This document shows, in pieces, positions 1 to 7,590 of a stretch of 44,488 bases of DNA. This DNA comes from Streptomyces melanogenes. Lineage in GTDB: Bacteria; Actinomycetota; Actinomycetes; Streptomycetales; Streptomycetaceae. Within the stretch, counting starts at the first letter, position 1; the number at the start of each line of letters is the position of its first letter. The position numbers and the translations under genes were made by a program. The stretch is from the NCBI RefSeq assembly GCF_014649795.1, contig NZ_BMTS01000041.1:1-44488 (forward strand). The letters are read 5' to 3'. The notes beneath the pieces are model-generated. The model searched no databases. It was given only the letters and a program-made list of their open reading frames with translations, and was not told where the DNA came from.

Positions 1-36
1 GGGGACCCTGTGGGAGAGTAGGACACCGCCGAACAA
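1..36 (+). rRNA. rrf: 5S ribosomal RNA, 3' end only
   Basis: The first ~36 bases match the 3' end of actinobacterial 5S rRNA: the GGGGACCCTGTGGGAGAGTA segment followed by GGACACCGCCGAAC, the strand that closes the terminal helix. The 5' part lies outside the window. A strong terminator follows within 10 bases, as expected for the end of an rrn operon. The exact mature 3' end is uncertain by a few bases. Confidence 0.9.
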
Positions 37-43
37 TCTTTAG

Positions 44-87
44 CCTCAACCCCCGTGCCCTTTTGGGCCGGGGGTTGAGGCATTTTT
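44..87 (+). terminator. rrn operon terminator
   Basis: A perfect 11-bp stem (44-54 with 70-80) has an inner CCC/GGG stem closed by TTTT and is followed by CATTTTT. This is a textbook intrinsic terminator directly behind the 5S rRNA end. Confidence 0.93.
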
Positions 88-210
88 GCGTTCAGGACCC
101 GTTCAAGTCCCGTTCAGGGCTTTATCCGACCCGTACCCCTGTGCACTCGTGCACGTCCGCTGCCGGTAAGGTCAGGGGGCATCGTTGGCACGTTCACAGG
201 AGGCCCCCGG

Positions 211-819
211 GTGGAGGTCCAGGAGACTCGCGTTCAGACGGACCGGGTGCTCACCATCCCCAACATCCTCAGCATGGCGCGTCTCGTCGGCGTACCCGTG
301 TTCCTGTGGCTGATCCTCCGACCCGAGTTCGGCGGGCCCAAGAGCGATGGCTGGGCATTGCTCGTCCTGGCGCTGAGCGGCGTCAGCGACTACCTGGACG
401 GGAAGCTCGCCCGGCGCTGGAACCAGATCAGCAGTCTCGGCCGACTCCTCGACCCGGCGGCCGACCGGCTGTACATCCTTTCCACGCTCGTCGGTCTCAC
501 CTGGCGGGAGATCCTGCCGGTTTGGCTGACCGCTGCCCTTTTGGCCCGGGAGCTGATGCTTCTGGTGATGGTGGGAATCCTCCGCAGGCACGGCTATCCG
601 CCCCCGCAGGTGAACTTCTTGGGTAAGGCGGCCACGTTCAACCTCATGTACGCCTTCCCGTTGCTTCTGCTGAGCGACGGAAGCGGATGGCTCGCCGATC
701 TGGCGGCGATTTTTGGATGGGCGTTCGCCGGATGGGGTACAACTCTGTATTGGTGGGCAGGGATCCTGTATGTGGTTCAGGTCCGCCGGCTGGTGAAGGC
801 GGACTCAGCGGCCGATTGA
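211..819 (+). CDS. CDP-alcohol phosphatidyltransferase family membrane protein
   Basis: A 202-residue integral membrane enzyme that transfers a phosphatidyl group from CDP-diacylglycerol to an alcohol acceptor (phosphatidylglycerophosphate synthase type). The family signature D-x2-DG-x2-AR-x8-G-x3-D-x3-D is intact: D60, D63-G64, A67-R68, G77, D81, D85. Several hydrophobic helices follow. The GTG start is set by AGGAGG at 198-203, 7 nt upstream. It opens the conserved block and occupies the place of M. tuberculosis pgsA2 (Rv1822), so a PgsA-like role is likely, but the acceptor (glycerol phosphate, inositol phosphate or other) cannot be read from sequence. The 120 bp between the rrn terminator and this gene should hold its promoter; I see no clear consensus hexamers, only two GTGCAC sixmers at 141-146 and 149-154. 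Confidence 0.88.
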   Translation: MEVQETRVQTDRVLTIPNILSMARLVGVPVFLWLILRPEFGGPKSDGWALLVLALSGVSDYLDGKLARRWNQISSLGRLLDPAADRLYILSTLVGLTWREILPVWLTAALLARELMLLVMVGILRRHGYPPPQVNFLGKAATFNLMYAFPLLLLSDGSGWLADLAAIFGWAFAGWGTTLYWWAGILYVVQVRRLVKADSAAD

Positions 820-929
820 GCTCGTCGGCGGTCCTTCGGAGCAGAGGGATCCGCGCATGATGCCAGGGGGCCCACCCGGACGGGTGCAGTCGGCTAGACC
901 GTCGTCTCGTCAAGGAGGACGCTTCCGAC

Positions 930-3425
930 ATGAAGGCCGTCGTGATGGCCGGTGGCGAAGGAACACGACTTCGCCCCATGACCTCGAGCATGCCCAAGCC
1001 GCTTCTGCCGGTGGCGAACCGGCCGATCATGGAGCATGTACTGCGGCTGCTCAAGCGGCATGGGCTCAATGAGACCGTCGTGACCGTGCAGTTCCTGGCC
1101 TCGCTGGTCAGGAACTATTTCGGCGACGGCGAGGAGCTCGGGATGGAGCTCACCTATGCCAATGAGGAGAAGCCCCTCGGAACCGCGGGCAGCGTCAAGA
1201 ACGCCGAGGAGGCCCTCAAGGACGATGCCTTTCTGGTCATCTCGGGTGACGCCCTCACCGATTTCGACCTGACGGATCTCATCAACTTCCACAAGGAGAA
1301 GGGCGCACTGGTCACGGTGTGCCTGACCCGGGTGCCCAACCCGCTGGAATTTGGCATCACCATCGTCGACGAAGAGGGAAAGGTCGAGCGCTTCCTGGAG
1401 AAGCCGACCTGGGGCCAGGTCTTCTCGGACACGGTGAACACCGGAATCTATGTGATGGAGCCGGAGGTCTTCGACTACGTCGAAGCCGATGTGTCCGTCG
1501 ACTGGTCCGGTGACGTCTTCCCTCAGCTGATGAAGGAGGGCAAGCCCATCTACGGCTATGTCGCGGAGGGCTACTGGGAGGACGTCGGCACGCACGAGAG
1601 CTATGTGAAGGCCCAGGCCGACGTGCTGGAGGGCAAGGTCGACGTCGACATCGACGGCTTCGAGATCTCGCCCGGCGTCTGGGTCGCGGAGGGCGCCGAG
1701 GTCCATCCGGACGCGGTGCTGCGCGGCCCGCTCTACATCGGGGACTACGCCAAGGTCGAAGCCGATGTGGAGATCCGCGAGCACACGGTCATCGGGTCCA
1801 ACGTCGTCGTCAAGACCGGGGCCTTCCTCCACAAGGCCGTCGTCCACGACAACGTCTACATCGGGCAGCACAGCAATCTGCGCGGCTGTGTGATCGGCCG
1901 GAACACCGACATCATGCGGTCGGCCCGGATCGAGGACGGCGCCGTCATCGGGGACGAGTGCCTGGTCGGTGAGGAATCGATCATTCAGGGCAATGTCCGC
2001 GTCTATCCGTTCAAGACCATCGAGGCGGGCGCGTTCGTCAACACCTCGGTGATCTGGGAGTCGCGCGGCCAGGCCCATCTCTTCGGGGCGCGCGGTGTCT
2101 CCGGCATCATCAATGTGGAGATCACCCCGGAGCTCGCGGTGCGGCTGGCGGGCGCGTACGCCACGACCCTGAAGAAGGGCGCTACCGTCACCACGGCCCG
2201 TGACCACTCGCGCGGTGCGCGCGCCCTGAAGCGGGCGGTGATCTCGGCCCTCCAGGCCAGCGCCATCGACGTACGGGACCTGGAGAACGTCCCGCTGCCG
2301 GTGGCGAGACAGCAGACCGCGCGGGGCAGCGCCGGTGGGATCATGATCCGCACCTCGCTGGGCGTGCCGGACTCCGTGGACATCATGTTCTTCGACGAGC
2401 GGGGCGCGGACCTCTCGCAGGCCGGGCAGCGCAAGCTGGACCGGGTGTACGCACGTCAGGAGTACCGGCGGGCGTTCCCCGGGGAGATCGGGGACCTGCA
2501 GTTCCCGAGCAGCGTCTTCGACTCGTACACCGGATCCCTGCTGCGCAAGGTCGATACGACGGGTGTCGCGGAGGCCGGTCTCAAGGTCGTGGTCGACGCG
2601 TCCAACGGCAGTGCGGGGCTCGTCCTGCCCAGTCTGCTCGGGCGGCTCCAGGTGGACTCGCTGGTCATCAACCCGGGGCTCGACGAGTCGCGGCCGACCG
2701 AGACGGCCGACGGGCGGCGGGCCGGTCTGGTGCGGCTCGGGGAGATCGTGGCCTCGGCGCGGGCCGCGTTCGGGGTGCGGTTCGACCCGGTCGGGGAGAA
2801 GTTGTCGCTGGTCGACGAGCGCGGGCGGATCGTCGAGGACGACCGGGCGCTGCTGGTGATGCTGGACCTGGTGGCGGCCGAGCGGCGCAGCGGGCGGGTG
2901 GCGCTGCCGGTGACCACGACCCGTATCGCCGAGCAGGTCGCCGCGTACCACGGCACGCAGGTGGAGTGGACGACCACGTCGCCCGACGACCTCACGCGGG
3001 TGGGCCGTGAGGAGTCGACCATCTTCGGCGGTGACGGGCGCGGCGGGTTCATCATTCCCGAGTTCAGCAGCGTCTTCGACGGCGCCGCCGCGTTCGTACG
3101 GCTCATCGGGCTGGTGGCGCGCACGCAGCTGACGCTCAGCCAGATCGATTCGCGGATACCGCGCGCCCATGTGCTGCGCCGGGACCTGGCGACGCCGTGG
3201 GCCGTCAAGGGCATGGTCATGCGGCGGGTGGTCGAGGCGGCCGGGGACCGGTCGGTGGACACGACCGACGGGGTACGGGTCGTGGAGGCCGACGGCCGCT
3301 GGGTGATGGTGCTGCCCGACCCGGCCGAGGCGGTCACTCATCTGTGGGCCGAGGGGCCCGACGACGCCTCCGCGCAGGCGCTGCTCGACGAGTGGTCCGC
3401 GATCGTGGACAGCGCAGGTCACTGA
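930..3425 (+). CDS. Sugar-1-phosphate nucleotidyltransferase (GDP-mannose pyrophosphorylase-like) fused to a degenerate phosphomannomutase domain
   Basis: 831 residues in three parts. Residues 1-230 are a nucleotidyltransferase with the start signature AGGEGTRLRP and the metal-binding SGDALTDFDL. Residues ~250-360 are a left-handed beta-helix hexapeptide-repeat region. Residues ~380-831 are a phosphohexomutase-like region. The ATG at 930 follows AAGGAGG. Family knowledge points to synthesis of GDP-mannose or a related sugar nucleotide for glycan or glycolipid assembly, fitting the neighbouring phosphatidyltransferase. The mutase part looks inactive: the TASHNP phosphoserine loop is replaced by IRTSLGVPDS, the DGDxDR metal loop by FDPVGEKLSL, and the sugar-binding loop by GGDGRGG. 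It may therefore be structural or regulatory. A terminator-like hairpin follows the stop. Confidence 0.85.
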   Translation: MKAVVMAGGEGTRLRPMTSSMPKPLLPVANRPIMEHVLRLLKRHGLNETVVTVQFLASLVRNYFGDGEELGMELTYANEEKPLGTAGSVKNAEEALKDDAFLVISGDALTDFDLTDLINFHKEKGALVTVCLTRVPNPLEFGITIVDEEGKVERFLEKPTWGQVFSDTVNTGIYVMEPEVFDYVEADVSVDWSGDVFPQLMKEGKPIYGYVAEGYWEDVGTHESYVKAQADVLEGKVDVDIDGFEISPGVWVAEGAEVHPDAVLRGPLYIGDYAKVEADVEIREHTVIGSNVVVKTGAFLHKAVVHDNVYIGQHSNLRGCVIGRNTDIMRSARIEDGAVIGDECLVGEESIIQGNVRVYPFKTIEAGAFVNTSVIWESRGQAHLFGARGVSGIINVEITPELAVRLAGAYATTLKKGATVTTARDHSRGARALKRAVISALQASAIDVRDLENVPLPVARQQTARGSAGGIMIRTSLGVPDSVDIMFFDERGADLSQAGQRKLDRVYARQEYRRAFPGEIGDLQFPSSVFDSYTGSLLRKVDTTGVAEAGLKVVVDASNGSAGLVLPSLLGRLQVDSLVINPGLDESRPTETADGRRAGLVRLGEIVASARAAFGVRFDPVGEKLSLVDERGRIVEDDRALLVMLDLVAAERRSGRVALPVTTTRIAEQVAAYHGTQVEWTTTSPDDLTRVGREESTIFGGDGRGGFIIPEFSSVFDGAAAFVRLIGLVARTQLTLSQIDSRIPRAHVLRRDLATPWAVKGMVMRRVVEAAGDRSVDTTDGVRVVEADGRWVMVLPDPAEAVTHLWAEGPDDASAQALLDEWSAIVDSAGH

Positions 3426-3436
3426 GGTCTTCGGGG

Positions 3437-3470
3437 GCGCCGGGCGGGGTCGTGGGACGCCGCCCGGCGC
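3437..3470 (+). terminator. Hairpin after the nucleotidyltransferase gene
   Basis: A perfect 11-bp stem, GCGCCGGGCGG (3437-3447) with CCGCCCGGCGC (3460-3470), and a 12-nt loop. There is no T-run, which is usual for high-G+C terminators. It separates the transferase gene from the DUF881 operon. Confidence 0.6.
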
Positions 3471-3512
3471 ACCGGTGGGGCCATTCGGCGGCAGCGGCGC
3501 CGACGTGCGACG

Positions 3513-4445
3513 ATGTGCGGCATGCCGCAGCAGCCCCCCGTTCGGAGCACGCCTTCTCCGCCGTCCCGCCCCGACGCGTCCATGTCGCTGCTGACCAATG
3601 TGATGGACCACGCGCTCGACGACGGGTACGCGGAGGCGACGGCCCGGCGCAGGGCCGAGGGCCAGGAGGGCATGCCCCGCACCCTGCGCGCGAAGCTCGG
3701 GCTGGCCGCCGGTCTGGTGCTGGCCGCCGTGGTGGTGACGATCGGCGCCGCGCAGGCGCGGATAACGGCACCGGTGGTCGCCAAGGAGCGCCAGGAGCTG
3801 ATCGGGCGCGTGGAGGCGGAGACCAAGGCGGCGGACGACCTCCAGAAGGAGGTCGACTCGCTGCGCGACGAGGTCGGTGACCGCCAGCGCAAGGCGCTGG
3901 AGAAGCACGGCGGTGACCAGGGCGAACTGGTCGCGCTGCTGTCGGGAGCGACCGAAGTGCGCGGCCCCGGCGTGAAGCTGGTCGTCGACGACGCCAAGAA
4001 CACCGAGTCGGGCGGGGGCGGCGGGCCGCGCGAGAACAGCAGCTTCTCGGACACCGGCCGGGTCCGCGACCGGGACATGCAGCGCATCGTCAACGGCCTG
4101 TGGCAGTCCGGCGCCGAGGCCGTGGCCATCAACGGTCAGCGGCTGACCGCCCTTTCGGCGATCAGGGCGGCGGGCGACGCCATACTGGTCGACAACAGGC
4201 CGCTGGTGCCGCCGTACACGGTGCTCGCGGTGGGGGACGGGAAGAAACTCAGCACCGCCTTCCAGGACAGCGCCGACGGCCAGTACCTCCATGTCCTCCA
4301 GGAGAACTACGGCATCCGCTCCAGCATTTCGGACCAGGGCGAGGTGCGCCTGCCGGCCGCGCCGAGCCTGATCGTACGTACCGCACAGCCGCAGGCCACC
4401 GGCGCCGGCAGGGGCGCGGCCGCCACAAGGAAAGGCACATCGTGA
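3513..4445 (+). CDS. DUF881 family membrane-anchored coiled-coil protein (first copy)
   Basis: About 310 residues. After a short polar N-terminus there is one transmembrane helix (around LGLAAGLVLAAVVVTIGA), then a coiled-coil stretch (KERQELIGRVEAETKAADD onward) and the DUF881 domain (GPGVKLVVDD, then ALSAIRAAGDAILVDNRPL), facing outside if the N-terminus is inside. Function is unknown; the family travels with sbp and division genes in Gram-positives. The start is uncertain: ATG 3513, ATG 3522 and ATG 3582 are in frame and none has a strong Shine-Dalgarno sequence. The 3' end overlaps the sbp start (GTGA), so the two are translationally coupled. Equivalent by position to M. tuberculosis Rv1823. 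Confidence 0.85.
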   Translation: MCGMPQQPPVRSTPSPPSRPDASMSLLTNVMDHALDDGYAEATARRRAEGQEGMPRTLRAKLGLAAGLVLAAVVVTIGAAQARITAPVVAKERQELIGRVEAETKAADDLQKEVDSLRDEVGDRQRKALEKHGGDQGELVALLSGATEVRGPGVKLVVDDAKNTESGGGGGPRENSSFSDTGRVRDRDMQRIVNGLWQSGAEAVAINGQRLTALSAIRAAGDAILVDNRPLVPPYTVLAVGDGKKLSTAFQDSADGQYLHVLQENYGIRSSISDQGEVRLPAAPSLIVRTAQPQATGAGRGAAATRKGTS

Positions 4446-4774
4446 TCGCCGTACTTGGCCTCGTCGTGGGAGTCGTGGTCGGACTTTTGGTCCGGCCCGA
4501 GGTGCCTGCGGTGGTCGAGCCGTATCTGCCCATCGCCGTCGTCGCCGCGCTGGACGCGGTCTTCGGCGGTCTGCGGGCCATGCTCGACGGCATCTTCGTC
4601 GACAAGGTCTTCGTGGTGTCCTTCCTGTCGAACGTCGTGGTGGCGGCGCTGATCGTGTTCCTCGGTGACAAGTTGGGCGTGGGCGCGCAGCTGTCGACCG
4701 GTGTGGTCGTCGTGCTCGGCATCCGGATCTTCTCCAACGCCGCGGCCATCCGCCGGCACGTCTTCCGGGCGTGA
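4442..4774 (+). CDS. sbp: Small basic protein Sbp (DUF1290), three-helix membrane protein
   Basis: 110 residues, nearly all membrane-embedded: helix 1 at the N-terminus (MIAVLGLVVGVVVGLLV), helix 2 after the conserved VEPYLPIAVVAALDAVFGGLR motif, and helix 3 near VVAALIVFLGDKL, followed by the family signature GVVVVLGIRIFSNAAAIRRH. This matches the DUF1290/Sbp family, found beside ftsZ or division genes in firmicutes and between two DUF881 genes in actinobacteria (Rv1824 position). The GTG start at 4442 overlaps the upstream stop and has AAGGAAAGG upstream. The stop overlaps the next gene's GTG. The precise role is unknown; the conserved three-gene arrangement suggests a membrane complex with both DUF881 partners. 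Confidence 0.9.
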   Translation: MIAVLGLVVGVVVGLLVRPEVPAVVEPYLPIAVVAALDAVFGGLRAMLDGIFVDKVFVVSFLSNVVVAALIVFLGDKLGVGAQLSTGVVVVLGIRIFSNAAAIRRHVFRA

Positions 4775-5715
4775 GGCCGATGAGCAGCGAAGACACCCCT
4801 GAGCAGGGGCCGGACCACACCCCCGGGCCGGGCGCCGGAAGCACTCCTTCCGTGCCGGAGCCCCCACGGGGCAACACGCCGAAGGGACCCGACGCGCCGA
4901 AGGCGCCCGGGACGCCCCCGCCGTCGCGGATGCCCCCGGTGCCCGAAACGCCCGAGACGCCCGCCCCCGGGCCCCAGGAGCCGTCGGGTCCGCAGGTGAC
5001 GGGCCGCCAGCGGCTGGCCGCGGGGCTGTGGCCGCCGCGGGTGACCCGGGCCCAACTGATCGTCGCCCTGCTGCTGTTCGTGCTCGGTCTGGGCCTGGCC
5101 ATCCAGGTCCGCTCCACCAGCGACAACAGCGCGCTGCGCGGGGCCCGCCAGGAGGACCTGGTGCGCATCCTGGACGAGCTCGACTCCCGTACCAAGCGTC
5201 TTGAGGACGAGAAGCAGCGGCTGGAAGGGCAGCGCACCGAGCTGGAGACCAGCTCCAACCAGGCGGCGGAGGCGCGCAAGCAGACCCTGGAGAAGGAGCG
5301 TCAGCTGGGCATCCTGGCCGGTACGGTCGCCGCCCAGGGCCCCGGCATCACGCTGACCATCACCGACTCCAAGAAGGCGGTCGAGGCGGACAAACTGCTC
5401 GACACCATCCAGGAGCTGCGCGCCGCGGGCGCGGAGGCGATCCAGGTCAACGACGTCCGGGTGGTCGCCAACACGTACTTCTCGGACGCCGACGGGGGCA
5501 TCGAGGTCGACGGGCGCAAGGTGACCGCTCCCTATGTCTTCAAGGTGATCGGGAAGCCACAGGATCTCGAACCCGCGCTCAACATCCCCGGCGGCGTGGT
5601 GCAGACTCTGGAGAAGGAGCAGGCCACGGCCACTGTGGTCCGTTCCGAGAAGATCGTCGTGGATGCCTTGCGACCGGCGAAGCGGCCTGACTACGCTCGG
5701 TCGTCCTCGCGGTGA
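4771..5715 (+). CDS. DUF881 family membrane-anchored coiled-coil protein (second copy)
   Basis: 314 residues. The first ~80 are a proline-rich, probably disordered cytoplasmic tail. One transmembrane helix follows (LIVALLLFVLGLGLAIQV), then a coiled coil (EDLVRILDELDSRTKRLED onward) and a DUF881 domain (GPGITLTITDSKKAVEADKL ... INDVRVVANTYF-like core). The GTG at 4771 overlaps the sbp stop; ATG 4780 is an alternative nine bases downstream. It differs from the first copy by the long Pro-rich tail, so the pair are not interchangeable duplicates. Rv1825 position. In M. tuberculosis gcvH follows here; in this window there is only a 190-bp gap before garA. Confidence 0.87.
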   Translation: MRPMSSEDTPEQGPDHTPGPGAGSTPSVPEPPRGNTPKGPDAPKAPGTPPPSRMPPVPETPETPAPGPQEPSGPQVTGRQRLAAGLWPPRVTRAQLIVALLLFVLGLGLAIQVRSTSDNSALRGARQEDLVRILDELDSRTKRLEDEKQRLEGQRTELETSSNQAAEARKQTLEKERQLGILAGTVAAQGPGITLTITDSKKAVEADKLLDTIQELRAAGAEAIQVNDVRVVANTYFSDADGGIEVDGRKVTAPYVFKVIGKPQDLEPALNIPGGVVQTLEKEQATATVVRSEKIVVDALRPAKRPDYARSSSR

Positions 5716-5792
5716 CGCGGGGCCGCATGCGAGGAGTCGTACAAGGGCATGAGCTTGCGGGGGGTCGGCGCACCCAACTCGTGGTGCGTGGT

Positions 5793-5819
5793 GGAAACTG
5801 TTTGGCGGATACGGACGTT
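5793..5819 (+). promoter_or_regulatory. Possible SigR-type promoter upstream of garA
   Basis: GGAAA (5793-5797) and GTT (5817-5819) are separated by 19 nt, close to the SigR consensus GGAAT-N18/19-GTT. The match is imperfect (A for T at the last -35 base) and rests on one site, so this is tentative. Confidence 0.25.
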
Positions 5820-5905
5820 GTGAGGATGTCCGGGTCGGCCGGTGTGTTGATTCTGGGTTCGTCCTGCCCCACGGGCGGGTCTGTTTCGGTCAAGGGGAAT
5901 CGCCC

Positions 5906-6736
5906 GTGAAGTTGTTTGCGAAGTTGTTCGGCAAGAGCGCACGTGAGGACGGTGCCAGCGGCTCCGCCCGGCACCGTGCCCGAGGCCGTGGACAGGCGGA
6001 GGAGCAGGGCGGCGAGCGCCCGCTGTTCCGCGATGAGGTGAGCCGCCCCGGGGGTGACATTCCGGGCGGTCCGGGCGCGTCTTCTGTTGACCCTGCCGGT
6101 CCCGGCCGCATAGGTTTCGGGGATCCATCAAGTGCGGGTGGGTATGCGCCCGACCCGTATGCGACCAGCGCCCACGCGGTCCAGCCCGGGCAGGAGGATC
6201 CGTCCATGCCGGTGTGTACGAGGTGCGGGCACAGCAATGCGGCGGCCAGCCGCTTCTGCTCCAACTGCGGCGCACCGCTGCGCCCGGGCGCGGTCCCCGA
6301 GCGTGCCGCGGAGACCACGTCGACGATCTCGATCTCCGGTCTTGAGGCGTACGACTCCGAGGTGACGGGCCAGACGGCGGTGCCGTCGCTGTCGCCGGAG
6401 GCGCAGGCCGCGGTCGACGCGCTGCCGCTGGGCTCGGCCCTCCTGGTGGTGCGCCGCGGGCCCAACTCGGGCAGCCGCTTCCTGCTGGACGGCGAGCTGA
6501 CCACGGCGGGCCGGCATCCGCAGAGCGACATCTTCCTCGACGACGTGACCGTGTCGCGCCGTCATGTGGAGTTCCGCCGGGGCGCGGACGGCCGTTTCAC
6601 GGTCTCGGACGTCGGCAGCCTCAACGGTACGTATGTCAACCGGGAGCGGATCGACTCGATCGACCTGTCCAACGGCGACGAGGTACAGATCGGGAAGTAC
6701 CGGCTGGTGTTCTACGCGAGCCAGCGCGGCGCCTGA
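5906..6736 (+). CDS. garA: GarA/OdhI-type FHA protein with N-terminal zinc ribbon
   Basis: 276 residues. The C-terminal FHA domain (~183-265) has all phosphothreonine-binding landmarks: GRHPQSDIFLDD with R203, SRRH (217-220), N240-G241. Just before it lies the ETTS motif (136-139), which in mycobacterial GarA and corynebacterial OdhI is the threonine site phosphorylated by Ser/Thr kinases such as PknB/PknG. The known role is an intramolecular switch that inhibits 2-oxoglutarate dehydrogenase and glutamate-metabolism enzymes when unphosphorylated. Unlike the ~160-aa mycobacterial protein, this one has ~100 extra residues: a basic/Gly-rich tail and a CxxC-x10-CxxC zinc ribbon (C104, C107, C118, C121). 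The GTG start follows AAGGGG at 5892-5897. It is followed by ftsR, as odhI is in Corynebacterium. Confidence 0.9.
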   Translation: MKLFAKLFGKSAREDGASGSARHRARGRGQAEEQGGERPLFRDEVSRPGGDIPGGPGASSVDPAGPGRIGFGDPSSAGGYAPDPYATSAHAVQPGQEDPSMPVCTRCGHSNAAASRFCSNCGAPLRPGAVPERAAETTSTISISGLEAYDSEVTGQTAVPSLSPEAQAAVDALPLGSALLVVRRGPNSGSRFLLDGELTTAGRHPQSDIFLDDVTVSRRHVEFRRGADGRFTVSDVGSLNGTYVNRERIDSIDLSNGDEVQIGKYRLVFYASQRGA

Positions 6737-6793
6737 CCCCCTTCCGGACCGTTCGGGGGCCCCTCAGGGGAAAGACCCATCCAGGGAAGGCCC

Positions 6794-7537
6794 ATGCTGC
6801 ACACACCGACTGGCGGTGCCGGAAACGGCACCGCCACCGCGGGCGACCGGCTGATGAGCATCGGCACCGTGCTGAACCAGCTGCGCGAGGAGTTCCCCGA
6901 AGTCACCATCTCCAAGATCCGCTTCCTGGAGTCCGAGGGCCTGGTGGAGCCCCGGCGCACGCCGTCGGGGTACCGCAAGTTCAGCCCCGAGGACGTGGAG
7001 CGGCTCGCCCAGGTGCTGCGGATGCAGCGGGACCACTATCTGCCGCTGAAGGTCATCCGCGAGCACCTCGACGCGCTGAGCCGGGGCGAGCAGCCCGCGC
7101 TGCCCGCTCCGGGCGGAGCGCGCGATCTCGCGGACGGCGGGGGCGAGGGCGACCCGGAGCGCCCCACGGCGTCCCGTGTGGGGCGTACGGAGCTTCTGGT
7201 GGCCGCCGAGGTCACCGAGGCGGAGCTGACCGAGTGGGAGTCCTACGGGCTGATCTCGGCCGGTCCCGAGGGCGGCTACGACGCGGAGTCGGTGAACGTG
7301 GCGCGTCTCGTGGCGGACCTGGGCCGATTCGGCCTGGAACCGCGGCATCTTCGCGCCATGAAGGCGGCGGCCGACCGCGAGGCCGGTCTTGTCGAACAGG
7401 TGGTCGCACCCCTGCGGCTGCACCGCAACCCGCAGACCAGGGCGCATGCGGAGGCGACCGTCAAGGAGCTCGCGGCGCTGTCCGTACGGCTCCACGCGGC
7501 CCTGGTCCAGACCGCTCTCGGGGTCCGGCTGCAGTGA
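6794..7537 (+). CDS. ftsR: MerR-family regulator FtsR
   Basis: 247 residues. The N-terminal MerR winged helix (about residues 18-88) contains SIGTVLNQLREEFPEVTISK, the IRFLESEGLVEPRRTPSGYR recognition region and RKFSPEDVERL. A second, all-helical half follows (TELLVAAEVTEAELTEWESY onward). There is no metal-binding cysteine set. Its position directly after garA matches C. glutamicum ftsR, shown to activate ftsZ, and M. tuberculosis Rv1828. The ATG follows GGGAAGG. Only 57 bp separate it from garA, so the two are probably cotranscribed. Regulation of division genes is inferred from orthology; the target site is not in this window. Confidence 0.85.
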   Translation: MLHTPTGGAGNGTATAGDRLMSIGTVLNQLREEFPEVTISKIRFLESEGLVEPRRTPSGYRKFSPEDVERLAQVLRMQRDHYLPLKVIREHLDALSRGEQPALPAPGGARDLADGGGEGDPERPTASRVGRTELLVAAEVTEAELTEWESYGLISAGPEGGYDAESVNVARLVADLGRFGLEPRHLRAMKAAADREAGLVEQVVAPLRLHRNPQTRAHAEATVKELAALSVRLHAALVQTALGVRLQ

Positions 7538-7578
7538 GCCGGGGGGTCCCCGACTACCCAAACCTGCCGGGCACGTCC

Positions 7579-7584
7579 TAGGGT
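7579..7584 (+). promoter_or_regulatory. -10 element of a leaderless promoter for the BFN-domain gene
   Basis: TAGGGT ends 6 nt before the GTG at 7591, and no Shine-Dalgarno sequence fits in between, so transcription should begin at or next to the start codon. The -35 region is weak. Confidence 0.55.
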
Positions 7585-7590
7585 TGCTGT

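Noticed and set aside
3582..4445. Shorter start for the first DUF881 protein at ATG 3582
   Set aside because: No ribosome binding site there. Kept as a possible alternative; the longer form is reported.
894..5279. Very long minus-strand open frame (1461 codons)
   Set aside because: It lies opposite five well-identified plus-strand genes, is Arg/Gly/Pro/His-rich without domains, and results from high G+C suppressing stop codons.
5712..5909. 65-codon plus-strand frame between DUF881 and garA
   Set aside because: No codon bias, no ribosome binding site, and it occupies the probable garA promoter region.
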